From Acrocarpospora pleiomorpha (GTDB lineage: Bacteria > Actinomycetota > Actinomycetes > Streptosporangiales > Streptosporangiaceae), in assembly GCF_009687885.1 (NCBI RefSeq), contig NZ_BLAF01000062.1, positions 1 through 64,000 of the forward strand: DNA of 64,000 nucleotides. Reading direction: 5' to 3'. How positions within the stretch are numbered: position 1 is the stretch's first letter; the number at the start of each line of letters is the position of its first letter. The notes below the pieces were generated by a model, which saw nothing but the letters and a program-made list of their open reading frames with translations, ran no database searches and was not told the origin of the DNA. Positions 24,362 through 34,200 of this stretch are shown piece by piece. The position numbers and the translations under genes are program-made.

Positions 24362-25072
24362 ATGGTGGAGATCATCGGCGCTGGTATGGGGCGGACCGGT
24401 ACGTACTCCCTGCAAGCGGCTCTGGTGCGGCTTGGATACGGTCCGTGTCATCACATGTCCTCCCTGGGGGAGCATCCCGGGTCGATCCCTCGGTGGGAGG
24501 CCGTGGTGCGAGGCGAGGAGGTGGACTGGAAGGACCTGCTGGCGGGATACCGGTCGGCTGTCGATTGGCCGGTGTGCTCGTTCTGGCGCGATCTGGCGGA
24601 CACGTATTCGGATGCCAAGGTGGTGCTCACGGTCCGTGACCCCGAAAGCTGGTATGCGAGCGCCCGCGAAACCATCTATCGATACATGGCTAAACAGCCC
24701 GGCATCGAGGGCGTGATCATGCGCCTGGAGGAACGGCTCTATCCGTCCCTGCGGCGTCGGCGGGCCTTGTGCGAGCGTCTGATCTGGAAGGACACATTCG
24801 AGAGCCGCTTCGATGAGCCTGAATTCGCCATGGAAATCTTCCAGCGACACAACAAGGCCGTGCAGCGGGCAATTGCCCCTGACCGCCTGCTGGTGTTCGA
24901 CGTGCGGCAAGGGTGGCAGCCCTTGTGCGATTTTCTCGACGTCGAAATCCCCGACGAGCCGTTCCCCCACCTCAACATCGCCGACTCCTTCGTTCGCACG
25001 GCCGCGCTACGTCGTCGGCGCGCCCTCACCCTCCGGAGGATGCGCCCAGAAGAAGGTTCGGCGATCCGGTAA
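24362..25072 (+). CDS. Sulfotransferase-family protein
   Basis: This 236-residue protein has the 5'-phosphosulfate-binding loop GAGMGRTGTYSLQAAL at its N-terminus and the 3'-phosphate-binding segment VVLTVRDPESWYASARET, both diagnostic of PAPS-dependent sulfotransferases. The end shows DRLLVFDVRQGWQPLCDFLD, conserved in the short bacterial family often called sulfotransferase family protein. ATG 24362 has a strong GGAGGAG seven bases upstream; the frame is open from 24215 without homology. It is a single gene convergent with the acyltransferase, and the acceptor is unknown. Confidence 0.88.
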   Translation: MVEIIGAGMGRTGTYSLQAALVRLGYGPCHHMSSLGEHPGSIPRWEAVVRGEEVDWKDLLAGYRSAVDWPVCSFWRDLADTYSDAKVVLTVRDPESWYASARETIYRYMAKQPGIEGVIMRLEERLYPSLRRRRALCERLIWKDTFESRFDEPEFAMEIFQRHNKAVQRAIAPDRLLVFDVRQGWQPLCDFLDVEIPDEPFPHLNIADSFVRTAALRRRRALTLRRMRPEEGSAIR

Positions 25073-25133
25073 CGGAGGGGGCGGGAACACCTCCGCCGCG
25101 ATGCCTCCGGCACGCCCCCGCACGAATAGAAGG

Positions 25134-26168
25134 CTATTTAGGCGTCGATTGGACAGCCCGGTTCTCGGTGATCCAGTTGTCGATTTGGGTCCACTGGTCG
25201 AAGAGCCAGGTGATTTGGGTTTCGCGGGTGCGGGGGACCTGGTCCGAGGGGTAACGCCACCATTTGGCGCGGATATGAGCATGGGCGGGGAGCTTTCGCC
25301 ACACGTCGCCGACCGTGATCAGGTCGTCCAGGCCGGTGTGCGCCACGAAGACGACATCCGCCGTGGGGCAGGACTCGATGGCGGCGATCGCGCCGTTGGG
25401 GCGGGGCGGGAGGAGGTGGTCGAGGGATTCGGCGCGGGCGGCTTCCTCGCGGAGGCCCTTCTCGCGGAGGCGGCCGATGGCGCGGTGGCGGCGGTGGGGG
25501 GTGAAGTTGCCGCCCTCCGGGAAGATGACCAGGGCGTCGACGGGGTTCATTCCGGCGGAGAGGCGTTGGATTTCGTGGATGATGCCGCTTTCAGCGATTT
25601 TGCGGGGGACGAAGGCGTTGGGTAATCGGTTGATGACCACGTCGAGGGATGGGTCGAGTTGCAGGGCCGCTTTCATGACGATGCGGGGGCGTCTGCCGTA
25701 CCGGGCCAGGAGGTGGTAGACGAGGAGGAACGAGTCGCCGGGGCCCGCGTGGCGGGAGAGGACGATCACCGGGCGGGTGAGGCGGCGGGAGGCTTCCTCG
25801 GGGGTGAGCTCGGGTTCGTCGATGTCGACCGAGAGCCGGAAGATCCGTACGGCGGCGGCGTAGATGCGGGACAGGAACCAGCGGATCAGCGCGTAGTGGC
25901 GTTCCTGGTTGACCTCGACATGGATGCGGCCGCCGAAGCCGCTCGCGATCCACAGCCCGAGGCAGGCGATCAGGGCGGCGGATTCCAGGGCCAGCCAGAT
26001 GACCGCGAAGGCGATGAGCCGCATTCCCCGCCGTTGCGGGGGCGGCAGGTGGAGGGAGGCCAGGAAGGCGACGAGCAGCCAGATCGGCAGGGTCACGATG
26101 ACGGCCAGCGTCAGCGCGATCACCAAGGGCGCGAAGATCAGGCGCCGGATAATCCGGGGCGGCACCAT
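25134..26168 (-). CDS. 1-acyl-sn-glycerol-3-phosphate acyltransferase-like protein
   Basis: This 344-residue membrane protein belongs to the PlsC/lysophospholipid acyltransferase family, which adds an acyl chain to lysophosphatidate or related lipids. Two N-terminal membrane segments (FAPLVIALTLAVIVTLPIWL and LIAFAVIWLALESAALIACL) precede the catalytic block VIVLSRHAGPGDSF, an intact H-x4-D. Later VIFPEGGNFTP is the EGxR-like substrate motif, with N-F in place of the usual T/S-R. The next minus-strand gene upstream encodes a patatin-like lipase, giving a possible lipid-remodelling pair. Confidence 0.85.
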   Translation of the reverse strand: MVPPRIIRRLIFAPLVIALTLAVIVTLPIWLLVAFLASLHLPPPQRRGMRLIAFAVIWLALESAALIACLGLWIASGFGGRIHVEVNQERHYALIRWFLSRIYAAAVRIFRLSVDIDEPELTPEEASRRLTRPVIVLSRHAGPGDSFLLVYHLLARYGRRPRIVMKAALQLDPSLDVVINRLPNAFVPRKIAESGIIHEIQRLSAGMNPVDALVIFPEGGNFTPHRRHRAIGRLREKGLREEAARAESLDHLLPPRPNGAIAAIESCPTADVVFVAHTGLDDLITVGDVWRKLPAHAHIRAKWWRYPSDQVPRTRETQITWLFDQWTQIDNWITENRAVQSTPK

Positions 26169-26251
26169 GACCGGCTCCTAACTCCCGGCGGCATCCGGCC
26201 GGATAACGATGTGCTGGCGGCGAACTCCTGGCCGCGCCGGGTGTGACGCGG

Positions 26252-27082
26252 TCATGGTGAGGACGGACTGGTCAGCGTGGACAGGTAGGCCGTCGAGGAG
26301 TGGTACGCGCGCGCGATGTGATCCCCGATCCGGGAGGAATCGCGGTAGCGCAGATCGGACAGGCCTGGCCTGCCGTTGAAGCCCGCCGGCATGACATGCA
26401 CCTCGACATCGTCGGGCAGGGAGGCCATTTCCTCGGTGAAACGATGACGCCGGGCGATCTCGAAGGCGACAAGCCCGACTTCCCACGGCTTGCTAGGCGG
26501 GGTCAGCGGGCGCTCGATCCGCCCCACATGCAGCACGAAGATCCGCCGCGCGCCGAGCTGCACGGCACGCCCGACGGGGATGCTGTGCACGAGACCCCCG
26601 TCCAGGTAGTGCTCGTCACCGATCCGCACCGGCGGCAGCAACCCCGGCACGGCGCAGGAGGCGAGGACGGCGTCGGCGAGCGGCCCGGTGGAGAACCAGC
26701 GCGCGCAGGCGCCCTCGATGGAGGCGGCCACGCACTGGAACGGGATCTGAAGCTCCTCGAACGTCTCGGGGATGGCCGCGCCGAGCAGCCGCCGTAAAGG
26801 GTCGATCGGGTGCAAATGGGTGCCGGTCTTGGCGAGCGTGGACAGCCGGGTCACCCACGAGCCGGCGAAAGCCGTACGAACAATGGAAGATCCCCACAGT
26901 TCGGTGAGCCGGTCGACGGCGTCGGCCGGGGAGGCGGCGAGGAGCACGCCGTTGAGGGCGCCCACCGACGTTCCGACCACCAGATCGGGGGTGATCCCGG
27001 CCTCCGCGAGGGCGCGGAGCATGCCCACCTCATGGGCTCCGAGCACCCCGCCCCCACCCAGCACGAACGCAGTGATATCCAC
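26252..27082 (-). CDS. Patatin-like phospholipase
   Basis: This 276-residue hydrolase has the oxyanion-hole stretch VLGGGGVLGAHEVGM, the nucleophile elbow GTSVG in LVVGTSVGALNGV, and the catalytic Asp in YLDGG, i.e. the full Ser-Asp dyad of patatin/RssA-type lipases. No signal peptide or membrane segment is present. The GTG at 27082 has GGAGG six bases upstream; the frame is open upstream to 28171 but that is shadow of the ABC operon. It is divergent from the ABC transporter gene and 83 bp upstream of the acyltransferase on the same strand. Confidence 0.9.
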   Translation of the reverse strand: MDITAFVLGGGGVLGAHEVGMLRALAEAGITPDLVVGTSVGALNGVLLAASPADAVDRLTELWGSSIVRTAFAGSWVTRLSTLAKTGTHLHPIDPLRRLLGAAIPETFEELQIPFQCVAASIEGACARWFSTGPLADAVLASCAVPGLLPPVRIGDEHYLDGGLVHSIPVGRAVQLGARRIFVLHVGRIERPLTPPSKPWEVGLVAFEIARRHRFTEEMASLPDDVEVHVMPAGFNGRPGLSDLRYRDSSRIGDHIARAYHSSTAYLSTLTSPSSP

Positions 27083-27196
27083 CAGATCCTCCGTCTCCCA
27101 ACATAGGCATGTTGCCGGAACCGCGAAAGCAATCGGCGGGCAACTGTCGAACTGGGCACCTGTCGGCGGCAGGCCGGGACGGCCACCATTTACGGC

Positions 27197-28117
27197 ATGA
27201 CAGCGGTAGTGGAAGCCGAAGGACTGACCAAGTTCTACGGCCAGCGTAGAGGTCTGGAGGATCTGGACCTTTCGATCCAGCCGGGCGAGGTGTTCGGTTA
27301 TCTCGGCCCGAACGGATCGGGGAAGACGACGACGATCAGGCTCCTCCTGGACGTCATCCGGCCGACCAGGGGCCGGGCCACGGTGCTCGGCCTCGACCCC
27401 GGGGACGCGAAGGTGCGGGCCAGGATCGGCTACCTCCCCGGCGAGCTGGCCTTGGCGGGGCGCGAGCGCGCGGGGCAGTACCTGCGCTTTCTGGCGGACG
27501 CCCGCGGCGGCGTCGCCCAGGCCAGGATCGACGAGCTGGCCGAACGCCTGGAGGCCGACCTGTCGGTCCCGATGGGCAAGCTCTCCAAGGGCAACAAGCA
27601 GAAGGTCGGGCTGATCCAGGCTTTCATGCACCGCCCCGAGTTCCTGATCCTGGACGAGCCGACCAGCGGCCTGGACCCGCTCGTGCAGCAGGAGTTCCTG
27701 GCGATGGTGCGGGAAGTGCGCGCCGATGGGCGTACCGTGCTGATGTCCTCGCATGTGCTGGCCGAGGTGGAGCATGTCTCGGATCGGGTGGGGATCGTCA
27801 GGTCCGGGCGGCTGGTGGCGGTCGAGGAGGTGGCCGCGCTCCGCGAGAAGGCGGTTCGCCGGATCGAGCTGCACTTCGACGCGCCGGTGCCGCAGGAGGC
27901 GTTCGAGGGGCTGCCGGGCGTACGCGATCTGAAGGTGGCCGGGGCGAGCGTGACTTGCACGATCGACGGCCGCCCCGATGCGCTGATCAAGGCCGCCGCC
28001 CGGTTCACCGTGGTGCACCTGGTCAGCGCGGAACCCGACCTGGAAGAGATCTTCCTGACCTACTACAGCGAAGAAGAGGATCGGCATGCCCGCGTTGGTA
28101 ATGCAAAGCCTGCGTGA
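27197..28117 (+). CDS. ABC exporter ATP-binding protein
   Basis: This 306-residue ABC ATPase has Walker A GPNGSGKTTT, a slightly unusual signature LSKGNKQKVGL and Walker B FLILDEPTSGLDPL, followed by MSSHVLAEVEHVSDRVGIV. The K-G-N-K signature is typical of the subfamily feeding ABC-2 permeases of the YhaQ/antibiotic-exporter kind. The C-terminal ~90 residues form a small accessory domain. Its 3' end overlaps the permease gene by 32 nt, so the two are co-translated. Confidence 0.92.
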   Translation: MTAVVEAEGLTKFYGQRRGLEDLDLSIQPGEVFGYLGPNGSGKTTTIRLLLDVIRPTRGRATVLGLDPGDAKVRARIGYLPGELALAGRERAGQYLRFLADARGGVAQARIDELAERLEADLSVPMGKLSKGNKQKVGLIQAFMHRPEFLILDEPTSGLDPLVQQEFLAMVREVRADGRTVLMSSHVLAEVEHVSDRVGIVRSGRLVAVEEVAALREKAVRRIELHFDAPVPQEAFEGLPGVRDLKVAGASVTCTIDGRPDALIKAAARFTVVHLVSAEPDLEEIFLTYYSEEEDRHARVGNAKPA

Positions 28118-28886
28118 GTACCGGCGATTGCTGATCGGCTGGACCATCGGCATCAGCGTCTTCATGTCCATCTATATCGGCATCTACGCGAGCATCAAGG
28201 AAAGCCCCGAGGTGTACGGCCCGGCCGCCCTCGCCAAATACCCGGGCGCTCTCAAGGACCTCATGGGCGGCCTCGCCGACTTCACCAGCGGTCCCGGATT
28301 CCTGCAGTCGGTGGTCTACCAGCTGTTCGTCCCGATGTTGTTCATCGCCTGCGCCTGCGGGATCGGCAACCGGGCGATCGCCCAGCCGGAGGAGGACGGC
28401 CTGCTGGAGCTGACCGTCACCCTCCCGATCGAACGTGTCCGCCTGCTGCTCCAGCGCTTCGGGGCGGGCCTGCTCGGCCTGCTGGCCGCGGCGGTGCTGA
28501 CCTATGCGATCGCCTGGGCGGTCGCCACGAACGTGGGTGTCGGCGTGCCGGCGGATCGTATCCTGGCCGCCCACACCGGCGTGCTCCTGCTCGCGCTCTT
28601 CTTCGGCACGCTGACCCTGGCCGTCGGCGCGGCCACCGGGCGCAAGGGACTGGCCTCGGCGGTGGCCGCGGTGTGGACGATCGGGGGCTACGCGATCGTC
28701 ACGATCGGCCAGAACGTGTCCGCCATAGCGTGGCTGAAGTGGATTTCGCCGTTCCACTACTACCTCGAAGGCAAGCCGATTTACCAGGGCTTTCCCGTCG
28801 GCGACTACCTTGTTCTGGCGGGGGCGACGGCGGTGCTGCTGCTGACGGCGGCACTGGCCTTCGACCGGCGCGATGTCGGAGTCTGA
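28086..28886 (+). CDS. ABC-2 type exporter permease
   Basis: This 266-residue protein has six hydrophobic segments, beginning LLIGWTIGISVFMSIYIGIY and ending YLVLAGATAVLLLTAALAFD. The loop IAQPEEDGLLELTVTLPIER is typical of ABC-2 permeases that contact the ATPase. The ATG at 28086 lies inside the ATPase gene; an ATG at 28101 is possible. Its end overlaps the start of the PucR regulator by 14 nt. The substrate is unknown. Confidence 0.88.
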   Translation: MPALVMQSLREYRRLLIGWTIGISVFMSIYIGIYASIKESPEVYGPAALAKYPGALKDLMGGLADFTSGPGFLQSVVYQLFVPMLFIACACGIGNRAIAQPEEDGLLELTVTLPIERVRLLLQRFGAGLLGLLAAAVLTYAIAWAVATNVGVGVPADRILAAHTGVLLLALFFGTLTLAVGAATGRKGLASAVAAVWTIGGYAIVTIGQNVSAIAWLKWISPFHYYLEGKPIYQGFPVGDYLVLAGATAVLLLTAALAFDRRDVGV

Positions 28887-29886
28887 TGCGGAGTGTCCGA
28901 TGGGATTGCTCGGAGAGACAGCTGGCCGGCTGCCCGACCGGGCGATGCTGGACGAATACCGCTCAGCCGGAACGAAGGCCGCCCAGCAGGGCGTTCCCCT
29001 GCGCACGATAGTGGACGCCGCGCTGCGCGAGGCCGAGCAAATCGGCTCGGCCGCCGTGCTGCCCGCGCTGCGCCGCGCCGTCTCGGCCCTGATCGAGGGG
29101 TACGAGGACGCCCAGCGCCTGGCCCTGCGCTCGGAGGAGGAGGCCCGCAGGGAGTTCGTCGACGACCTGCTCCAGGGCCGGGCTGAACGGCTGGCCGAAC
29201 GAGCCGAACATTTCGGGCTCAGGCTGGCCGAGTCGTACGTGGTGGCCGTGGCGCGCCCGGTCACCGGCATACCCGACGCGATGGCCGGCACGATCGAGCG
29301 GGAACTGATCGCACGGTTCGGCTCGCACAACATCCTGATCGCGGTGCAGTCCGGGCTGCTCGTCTGCGTGGTGCCGGGCACGCTGACGGCCGCGACCGGC
29401 GAGTTCACCCATCATGTGCGCTCCCGGTTCGAGCCGGGCTGGCGGATCGGGATCGGCCGCGCCCATCGGGGCCCGGGCGGCGTGGTCACCTCCTACCGGG
29501 AGGCGAGCAACGCGATCGACCTGGGCGACCGGCTGGGACTGCGCGCGCCCGTGCTGAAGGCCGCCGACCTGCTGGTCTTCCCGGTGCTGCTGCGGGACAG
29601 GGAGGCCATAGAAGATCTGGTCACCAGCGTGCTCAGCCCGTTGCTCGACGCGCGCGGCGGCCCGGAGCCGCTGATTGACACGCTGGAGCAGGTCTTCGCG
29701 GCCCAGGGCAACCAGACGGCGGCCGCCCGCAGGCTGGGCATCAGCACCCGGGCGGTCACCTACCGGCTGGAGCGGGTCCGCCGCCTGACCGGATTCTCCC
29801 CTGAGGACCCGACCCAGCGGTTCACCCTGGAGACGGCCATTCTCGGCGCGCGGCTCCTGGACTGGCCGACATCAAGGGATCAATAG
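28873..29886 (+). CDS. PucR/CdaR-family transcriptional regulator
   Basis: This 337-residue regulator ends with a PucR-type C-terminal helix-turn-helix (LEQVFAAQGNQTAAARRLGI then STRAVTYRLERVRRLTGF). The central region resembles the GGDEF-like fold of CdaR/PucR proteins (WRIGIGRAHRGPGGVVTSYR then EASNAI), and the N-terminus is helical. It is the third gene of an overlapping operon with an ABC exporter and probably controls it in response to the transported compound; this is inferred from position. It runs 15 nt into the convergent quinone oxidoreductase gene. Confidence 0.87.
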   Translation: MSESDAECPMGLLGETAGRLPDRAMLDEYRSAGTKAAQQGVPLRTIVDAALREAEQIGSAAVLPALRRAVSALIEGYEDAQRLALRSEEEARREFVDDLLQGRAERLAERAEHFGLRLAESYVVAVARPVTGIPDAMAGTIERELIARFGSHNILIAVQSGLLVCVVPGTLTAATGEFTHHVRSRFEPGWRIGIGRAHRGPGGVVTSYREASNAIDLGDRLGLRAPVLKAADLLVFPVLLRDREAIEDLVTSVLSPLLDARGGPEPLIDTLEQVFAAQGNQTAAARRLGISTRAVTYRLERVRRLTGFSPEDPTQRFTLETAILGARLLDWPTSRDQ

Positions 29887-30831
29887 CAGCTTCCCCATGG
29901 TCTTGCGGCCTTCCAGGTCGTCGTGGGCGCGCGCCGCCTCGGCCAGCGGCAGCCGGGCGAACACGTGCACGTGGAGCTGCCCGGACGCGAGCCAGCCCAG
30001 CACGTCGGAGGCCCGGCCCAGCAGCTCCTCCCGGGTCGCCATGTACGGCCCCAGCGACGGCCTGGTGAGGAAGACGGAACCGGCCTGGTTGAGGCGTTGC
30101 AGGTCGAAGGGGGGAACCGGGCCGCTGGCCGCGCCGTACACCGCGAGCAGGCCGCGCGGGCGGACCGAGGCCAGCGAGCCGTCGAAGGTGGCCGCGCCGA
30201 CGCCGTCGTAGACCGCGTCCACGCCGTCGGGAACCAGGCCGCGGACCCGCGTCGCGAAGTCGTCGTAGCCGATCACCTCGTCCGCCCCCGCCTCCCTGGC
30301 CATCTTCTCCTTCTCGGGCGTGGACACCGTGCCGATCACCCGGGCTCCGTGCAGCTTGGCCATCTGGGTGAGCAGCAGGCCCATCCCGCCCGCGGCCGCG
30401 TGCACGAGCACGGTGTCGCCGGGCCGCACCGGATGGGTGGAGGTGGTCAGATAGTGGGCGGTCAGGCCCTGCAGCAGGACGGTGGCGGCCTGCTCCGGCC
30501 TGACGCCGGGCGGCAACGGGATCGCCTTATCGGCCGGGATGACGACCTTCTCCGCATACGCACCCGGCACGCTCACCCAGCCCACCGCGTCGCCCACCAC
30601 GACGTCGGCGACGCCGGGGCCGACCTGGGCGACCGTGCCCGCGCCCTCGGAGCCCGGCACCAGCGGGAGCGGCATCGGATAGCGGCCCTCGCGGTGGTAG
30701 ACGTCGATGTAGTTGACCCCGGCCGCCGCGACGTCCACCAGCACTTCGCCAGGCCCGGGCACCGGGTCGGGCGCCTCGGTGTAGTCGAGTACGGAAGATC
30801 CGCCAAAAGCGGAAACGACGATGGCGCGCAT
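29872..30831 (-). CDS. NADPH:quinone oxidoreductase-like (zinc-free MDR)
   Basis: This 319-residue medium-chain dehydrogenase/reductase is of the quinone reductase (QOR) type. It has AAAGVNYIDVYHREGRYPMP, GSEGAGTVAQVGPGV and the NADPH-binding VLVHAAAGGMGLLLTQMAKL, and lacks the Cys/His zinc ligands of alcohol dehydrogenases. It would reduce quinones or enones one electron or hydride at a time. The ATG at 30831 has AGAGGGGAG upstream. Its promoter faces the SOS-controlled dnaE2 operon, so one or both LexA boxes in the shared region might also affect it. Confidence 0.92.
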   Translation of the reverse strand: MRAIVVSAFGGSSVLDYTEAPDPVPGPGEVLVDVAAAGVNYIDVYHREGRYPMPLPLVPGSEGAGTVAQVGPGVADVVVGDAVGWVSVPGAYAEKVVIPADKAIPLPPGVRPEQAATVLLQGLTAHYLTTSTHPVRPGDTVLVHAAAGGMGLLLTQMAKLHGARVIGTVSTPEKEKMAREAGADEVIGYDDFATRVRGLVPDGVDAVYDGVGAATFDGSLASVRPRGLLAVYGAASGPVPPFDLQRLNQAGSVFLTRPSLGPYMATREELLGRASDVLGWLASGQLHVHVFARLPLAEAARAHDDLEGRKTMGKLLLIP

Positions 30832-30878
30832 GCGACTCCCCTCTGATCTGGTCTTGCCCACGCTCATTCTCCGGCAAC

Positions 30879-30916
30879 CCGAACTTGCGTTCGATCTCCA
30901 GAGAACATATGTTCGA
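30879..30916 (+). promoter_or_regulatory. Two tandem LexA (SOS) boxes over a promoter
   Basis: CCGAACTTGCGTTCGA (30879-30894) and GAACATATGTTC (30903-30914, followed by GA) match the actinobacterial LexA box TCGAAC-N4-GTTCGA at 11 of 12 and 10 of 12 fixed positions. Their centres are 22 bp apart. A promoter TTGCGT (30885) - 17 bp - TATGTT (30908) is overlapped by both, so bound LexA would block it. The DUF6504-dnaE2 operon starts 57 bp downstream. Confidence 0.8.
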
Positions 30917-30972
30917 TACAGCACCGCCCGTCTTCCCCCGGGTGGCAGTTGCCAGCCACAGGGAGAATGACC

Positions 30973-31239
30973 GTGAGCCGACTCTATGGCGATCCGATCG
31001 AGGTATGGGTCAGAGACGGGCAGCCCGCTCGATTTGTCTGGCGTGACCGGCTTTATGTCGTCCGCCAGATCCTTGACCACTGGGTGGTCGCCCGCGAATG
31101 GTGGAAGACCTCCGAGACCGACCCCGGCGAGCGCCGGTTCTGGCGGGTCGAGGCCGCCGCCGGTCGTGAGGTCGGCACCTACGAGTTGCGGTTCGACACC
31201 GCGAGCGAGGCATGGCTCCTGCTCCGGGCGTGGGATTGA
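30973..31239 (+). CDS. DUF6504-family protein, DnaE2 partner
   Basis: This ~88-residue protein (VSRLYGDPIEVWVRDGQPAR and onwards) is the small DUF6504 family that precedes dnaE2 in many actinobacteria. Conserved features include FVWRDRLYVVRQILDHWVV, then WW and FWRVEA. Its function is unknown; location suggests a part in SOS translesion synthesis. The GTG at 30973 has GGGAG seven bases upstream; an ATG at 30967 is too close to that site. Its TGA overlaps the ATG of dnaE2. Confidence 0.82.
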   Translation: MSRLYGDPIEVWVRDGQPARFVWRDRLYVVRQILDHWVVAREWWKTSETDPGERRFWRVEAAAGREVGTYELRFDTASEAWLLLRAWD

Positions 31240-34200
31240 TGGGAACGTTCCACCCCAGCTTCTGTCACCTGCATGTCGCCTCGGCCTATTCGCTGCGATA
31301 TGGCTCCGCGTTCCCGGACGCCCTGGTCAAACGGGCCGCCGAACACGGCATGGACATGCTCGCGGTGACCGACAGGGACGGCCTCTACGGCGCGATCAAA
31401 CACGTCCAGGCCTGCTACCGGGCGGGAATCGCCCCGATCGTAGGCGTGGATCTGGCCGTGGAGGACGAGGAGACCAGGATCGTGGTGCTGGCCCGCTCCG
31501 ACGGCTGGGGCGACCTGTGCCGCCTGATCACCGCCGCCCACCACGCGGGCGAGCGCGGCGCGCCGTTCGTCACCCCCGCGATGCTGGCCGAGTCCGGCCG
31601 CCTGACGGTCCTGCTCGGCCCCGACTCCGACGTGGGCCGGGCGATGGCCGCCCGCCGCGACGGCCAGGCCGCAGCCCTGCTCACCACCTGGCGCTCCCTC
31701 GTCCCGAACCTCGCCGTCGAACTCGTCGATCGGTACGGCTACCGCGACGCCACCACCGCCACCCGCCTGCTCGCCCTGGCCGACAGCCTGGGCGTCCCCG
31801 CCGTGCTGACCAACGCGGTCCGCCACCTCGACCCTGCCGACTACCAGATCGGCAACGTCCTGGACGCGGCCCGCAAACTCGTGCCCCTGCACGGGCGGCA
31901 TATCCAGCCGTCCTCGCACGCATACCTCAAAAACGGCGCCGAGATGGCCCGGGTCGCGGCCCGGATCTGCGGCGGCGACCAGGGCCGGATGCTGCGGCTG
32001 CTCGCCGAGACCCGGCGCACGGCCGAGGCGTCCGCGCTCGACCCGTTCGAGATCGTCCCGCTGCTGAACCAGCGGCATCCGATCCTGCACCTGCCGGAGG
32101 TGGGCATGGACCCGGTGCCGTTCCTCCGCCACCGCTGCCAGGACGGGCTGCACGAGCGCGGCCTGCATCGTTCACGCGAAGCCAGGCAGCGGCTCGACGA
32201 CGAACTACGGATCATCGAAAAGAAAAGCTTGTCCGGATATTTCGTAGCAGTGGCAGGGATCACGGACATGATCCGCTCGCATGGCATCCGCTGCGCGATC
32301 CGCGGCTCGGGCGCGGGCAGCCTGGTCAACTACCTGATCAGGATCGGCGAGGTGAACCCGCTGGAGCACGGCCTGCTGATGGAACGTTTCCTCGCCGAGG
32401 GCCGCATCGGCCTGCCCGACATCGACGTGGACGTGGAGTCGGCCCGCCGCCTGGACTGCTACCGCCTCATCCTCGAGCGATACGGCACGGAACGGGTGGC
32501 CTGCGTCTCCATGATGGAGACCTACCGCGCGCGCAGCGCGATCCGGGACGTGGGCGCCGCGATGGGCCTGCCGCCGCACGAGATCGACGCCATCGCCAAG
32601 GCGTTCCCGCACGTCCGGGCTAGGCAGATCCGGGCCGCGCTGGACGATCTGCCGGAGTTGCGGGGGAGCGGGCTCAACGACCGGGCGCTGGAGACGGTGT
32701 TCCGGCTGGCCGAACGGCTGGACGGGCTGCCCCGGCACATCGCGCTGCACCCGTGCGGCGTGCTGATCGGCAACTCCGGCCTCGGCGGCCGCACCCCGAT
32801 CGAGCGCAGCTTCCTGGACTTCCCGATGTCGCAGTTCGACAAGGACGACGTGGAGGAGGCGGGCCTGCTCAAGCTGGACGTGCTCGGCGTGCGCATGCAG
32901 TCGGCCATGGCGTATGCGGTGAGCGAGGTGCGCCGGGTGGACGGGGAGGAGCTCGCGCTGGAGGAGGTGCCCCGGGATGACGTGGCCACGTATGACATGA
33001 TCTGCGCCAGCCGTACTCTCGGGTGTTTCCAGATCGAGTCGCCCGGGCAGCGGGAACTGGTCGCCAAGCTGGAACCGCGCACCATGCACGACCTGATCGT
33101 GGACATCTCGCTGTTCCGCCCCGGGCCGGTCAACTCGGACATGGTCACGCCGTTCCTGGAGTCCCGGCATGGGTTCAGGACGGCCCACTATCCCCACCAG
33201 GACCTGCGGGAATCGTTGCGGGAGACGCACGGGGTGGTCGTCTTCCACGAGCAGGTGCTGCGGATCGTGGACGCGATGACCGGATGCGGCCTCTCGGAGG
33301 CGGAGAAGATCCGCCGGACCCTCTCCAGCCCTGACGGGCGGCGCAAGGTGCGAGCCTGGTGGGAGCTGCGGGTGCGGCCCGAGTTCGACGCCGAGACGGT
33401 GGAGAAGGTGTGGCAGATCCTGGACGCGTTCGGCGCGTTCGGCTTCTGCAAGGCGCACGCGGCGGCGTTCGCCGTGCCCACCTACCAGTCGGCCTGGCTC
33501 AAACGCCATCACACGGCCGCGTTCTTCGCCGGCGTGCTGACCCACGAGCCGGGCATGTATCCCAATCGGGTGATCCTCGACGAGGCCCGCCAGTGCGGGG
33601 TGCACATCCTGCCGCTGGACATCAACCACTCCGACCGGGAATGGCGGGTCGAGAAGCTCACCCTGAACGTGCGCCCCGAGGACCTCGGCCCCGCGAGCCC
33701 CGGCGACGCGCGGGCCAGCGCGGTCCGCGCCGAGGAGTTCGGCCGGGGGTACGGCTTGCGCGTGCCCTTCTCCGCGATCAAAGGCATCAGCGAGGCCGAA
33801 GTGGATCGTATGGTGGCGGGCCGGCCGTATACGTCGATGGCCGACTTCTGGGCGCGGGCGCGGCCGTCCCGGCCGGTGGCCGAGCGCATCGTCGAGGTGG
33901 GCGGGTTCGACGCGGTGCACGGCCTGCGGCCCGGGGAGCCCCGCTGGCGGCCCGGGCGGTTGACCAGGCGTGACCTGATCGCCCAGGTCGGGGCGCTGGA
34001 ACGGGCGTCCAGGTCCGGGGTGAGCGCGCTGGCCGTGCAGCTGCCGATGGGGTTCGCCGAGCGGATCACGCCCGGGGAGCTGCCGGAGATGACCGAGGCG
34101 GAGGCGGTCGAGGCGGAGCTGGCCGTGCTCGGCATGGACGTGAGCCGGCACGTGATCGGCTTCCACGACGAGCTGCTCGACGCGATCGGCGTGGTCCGGG

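Noticed and set aside
27083..28171. Apparent fusion of the patatin with a long N-terminal region
   Set aside because: It is the antisense of the ABC ATPase gene; the GTG at 27082 has a good ribosome site and begins the patatin motif.
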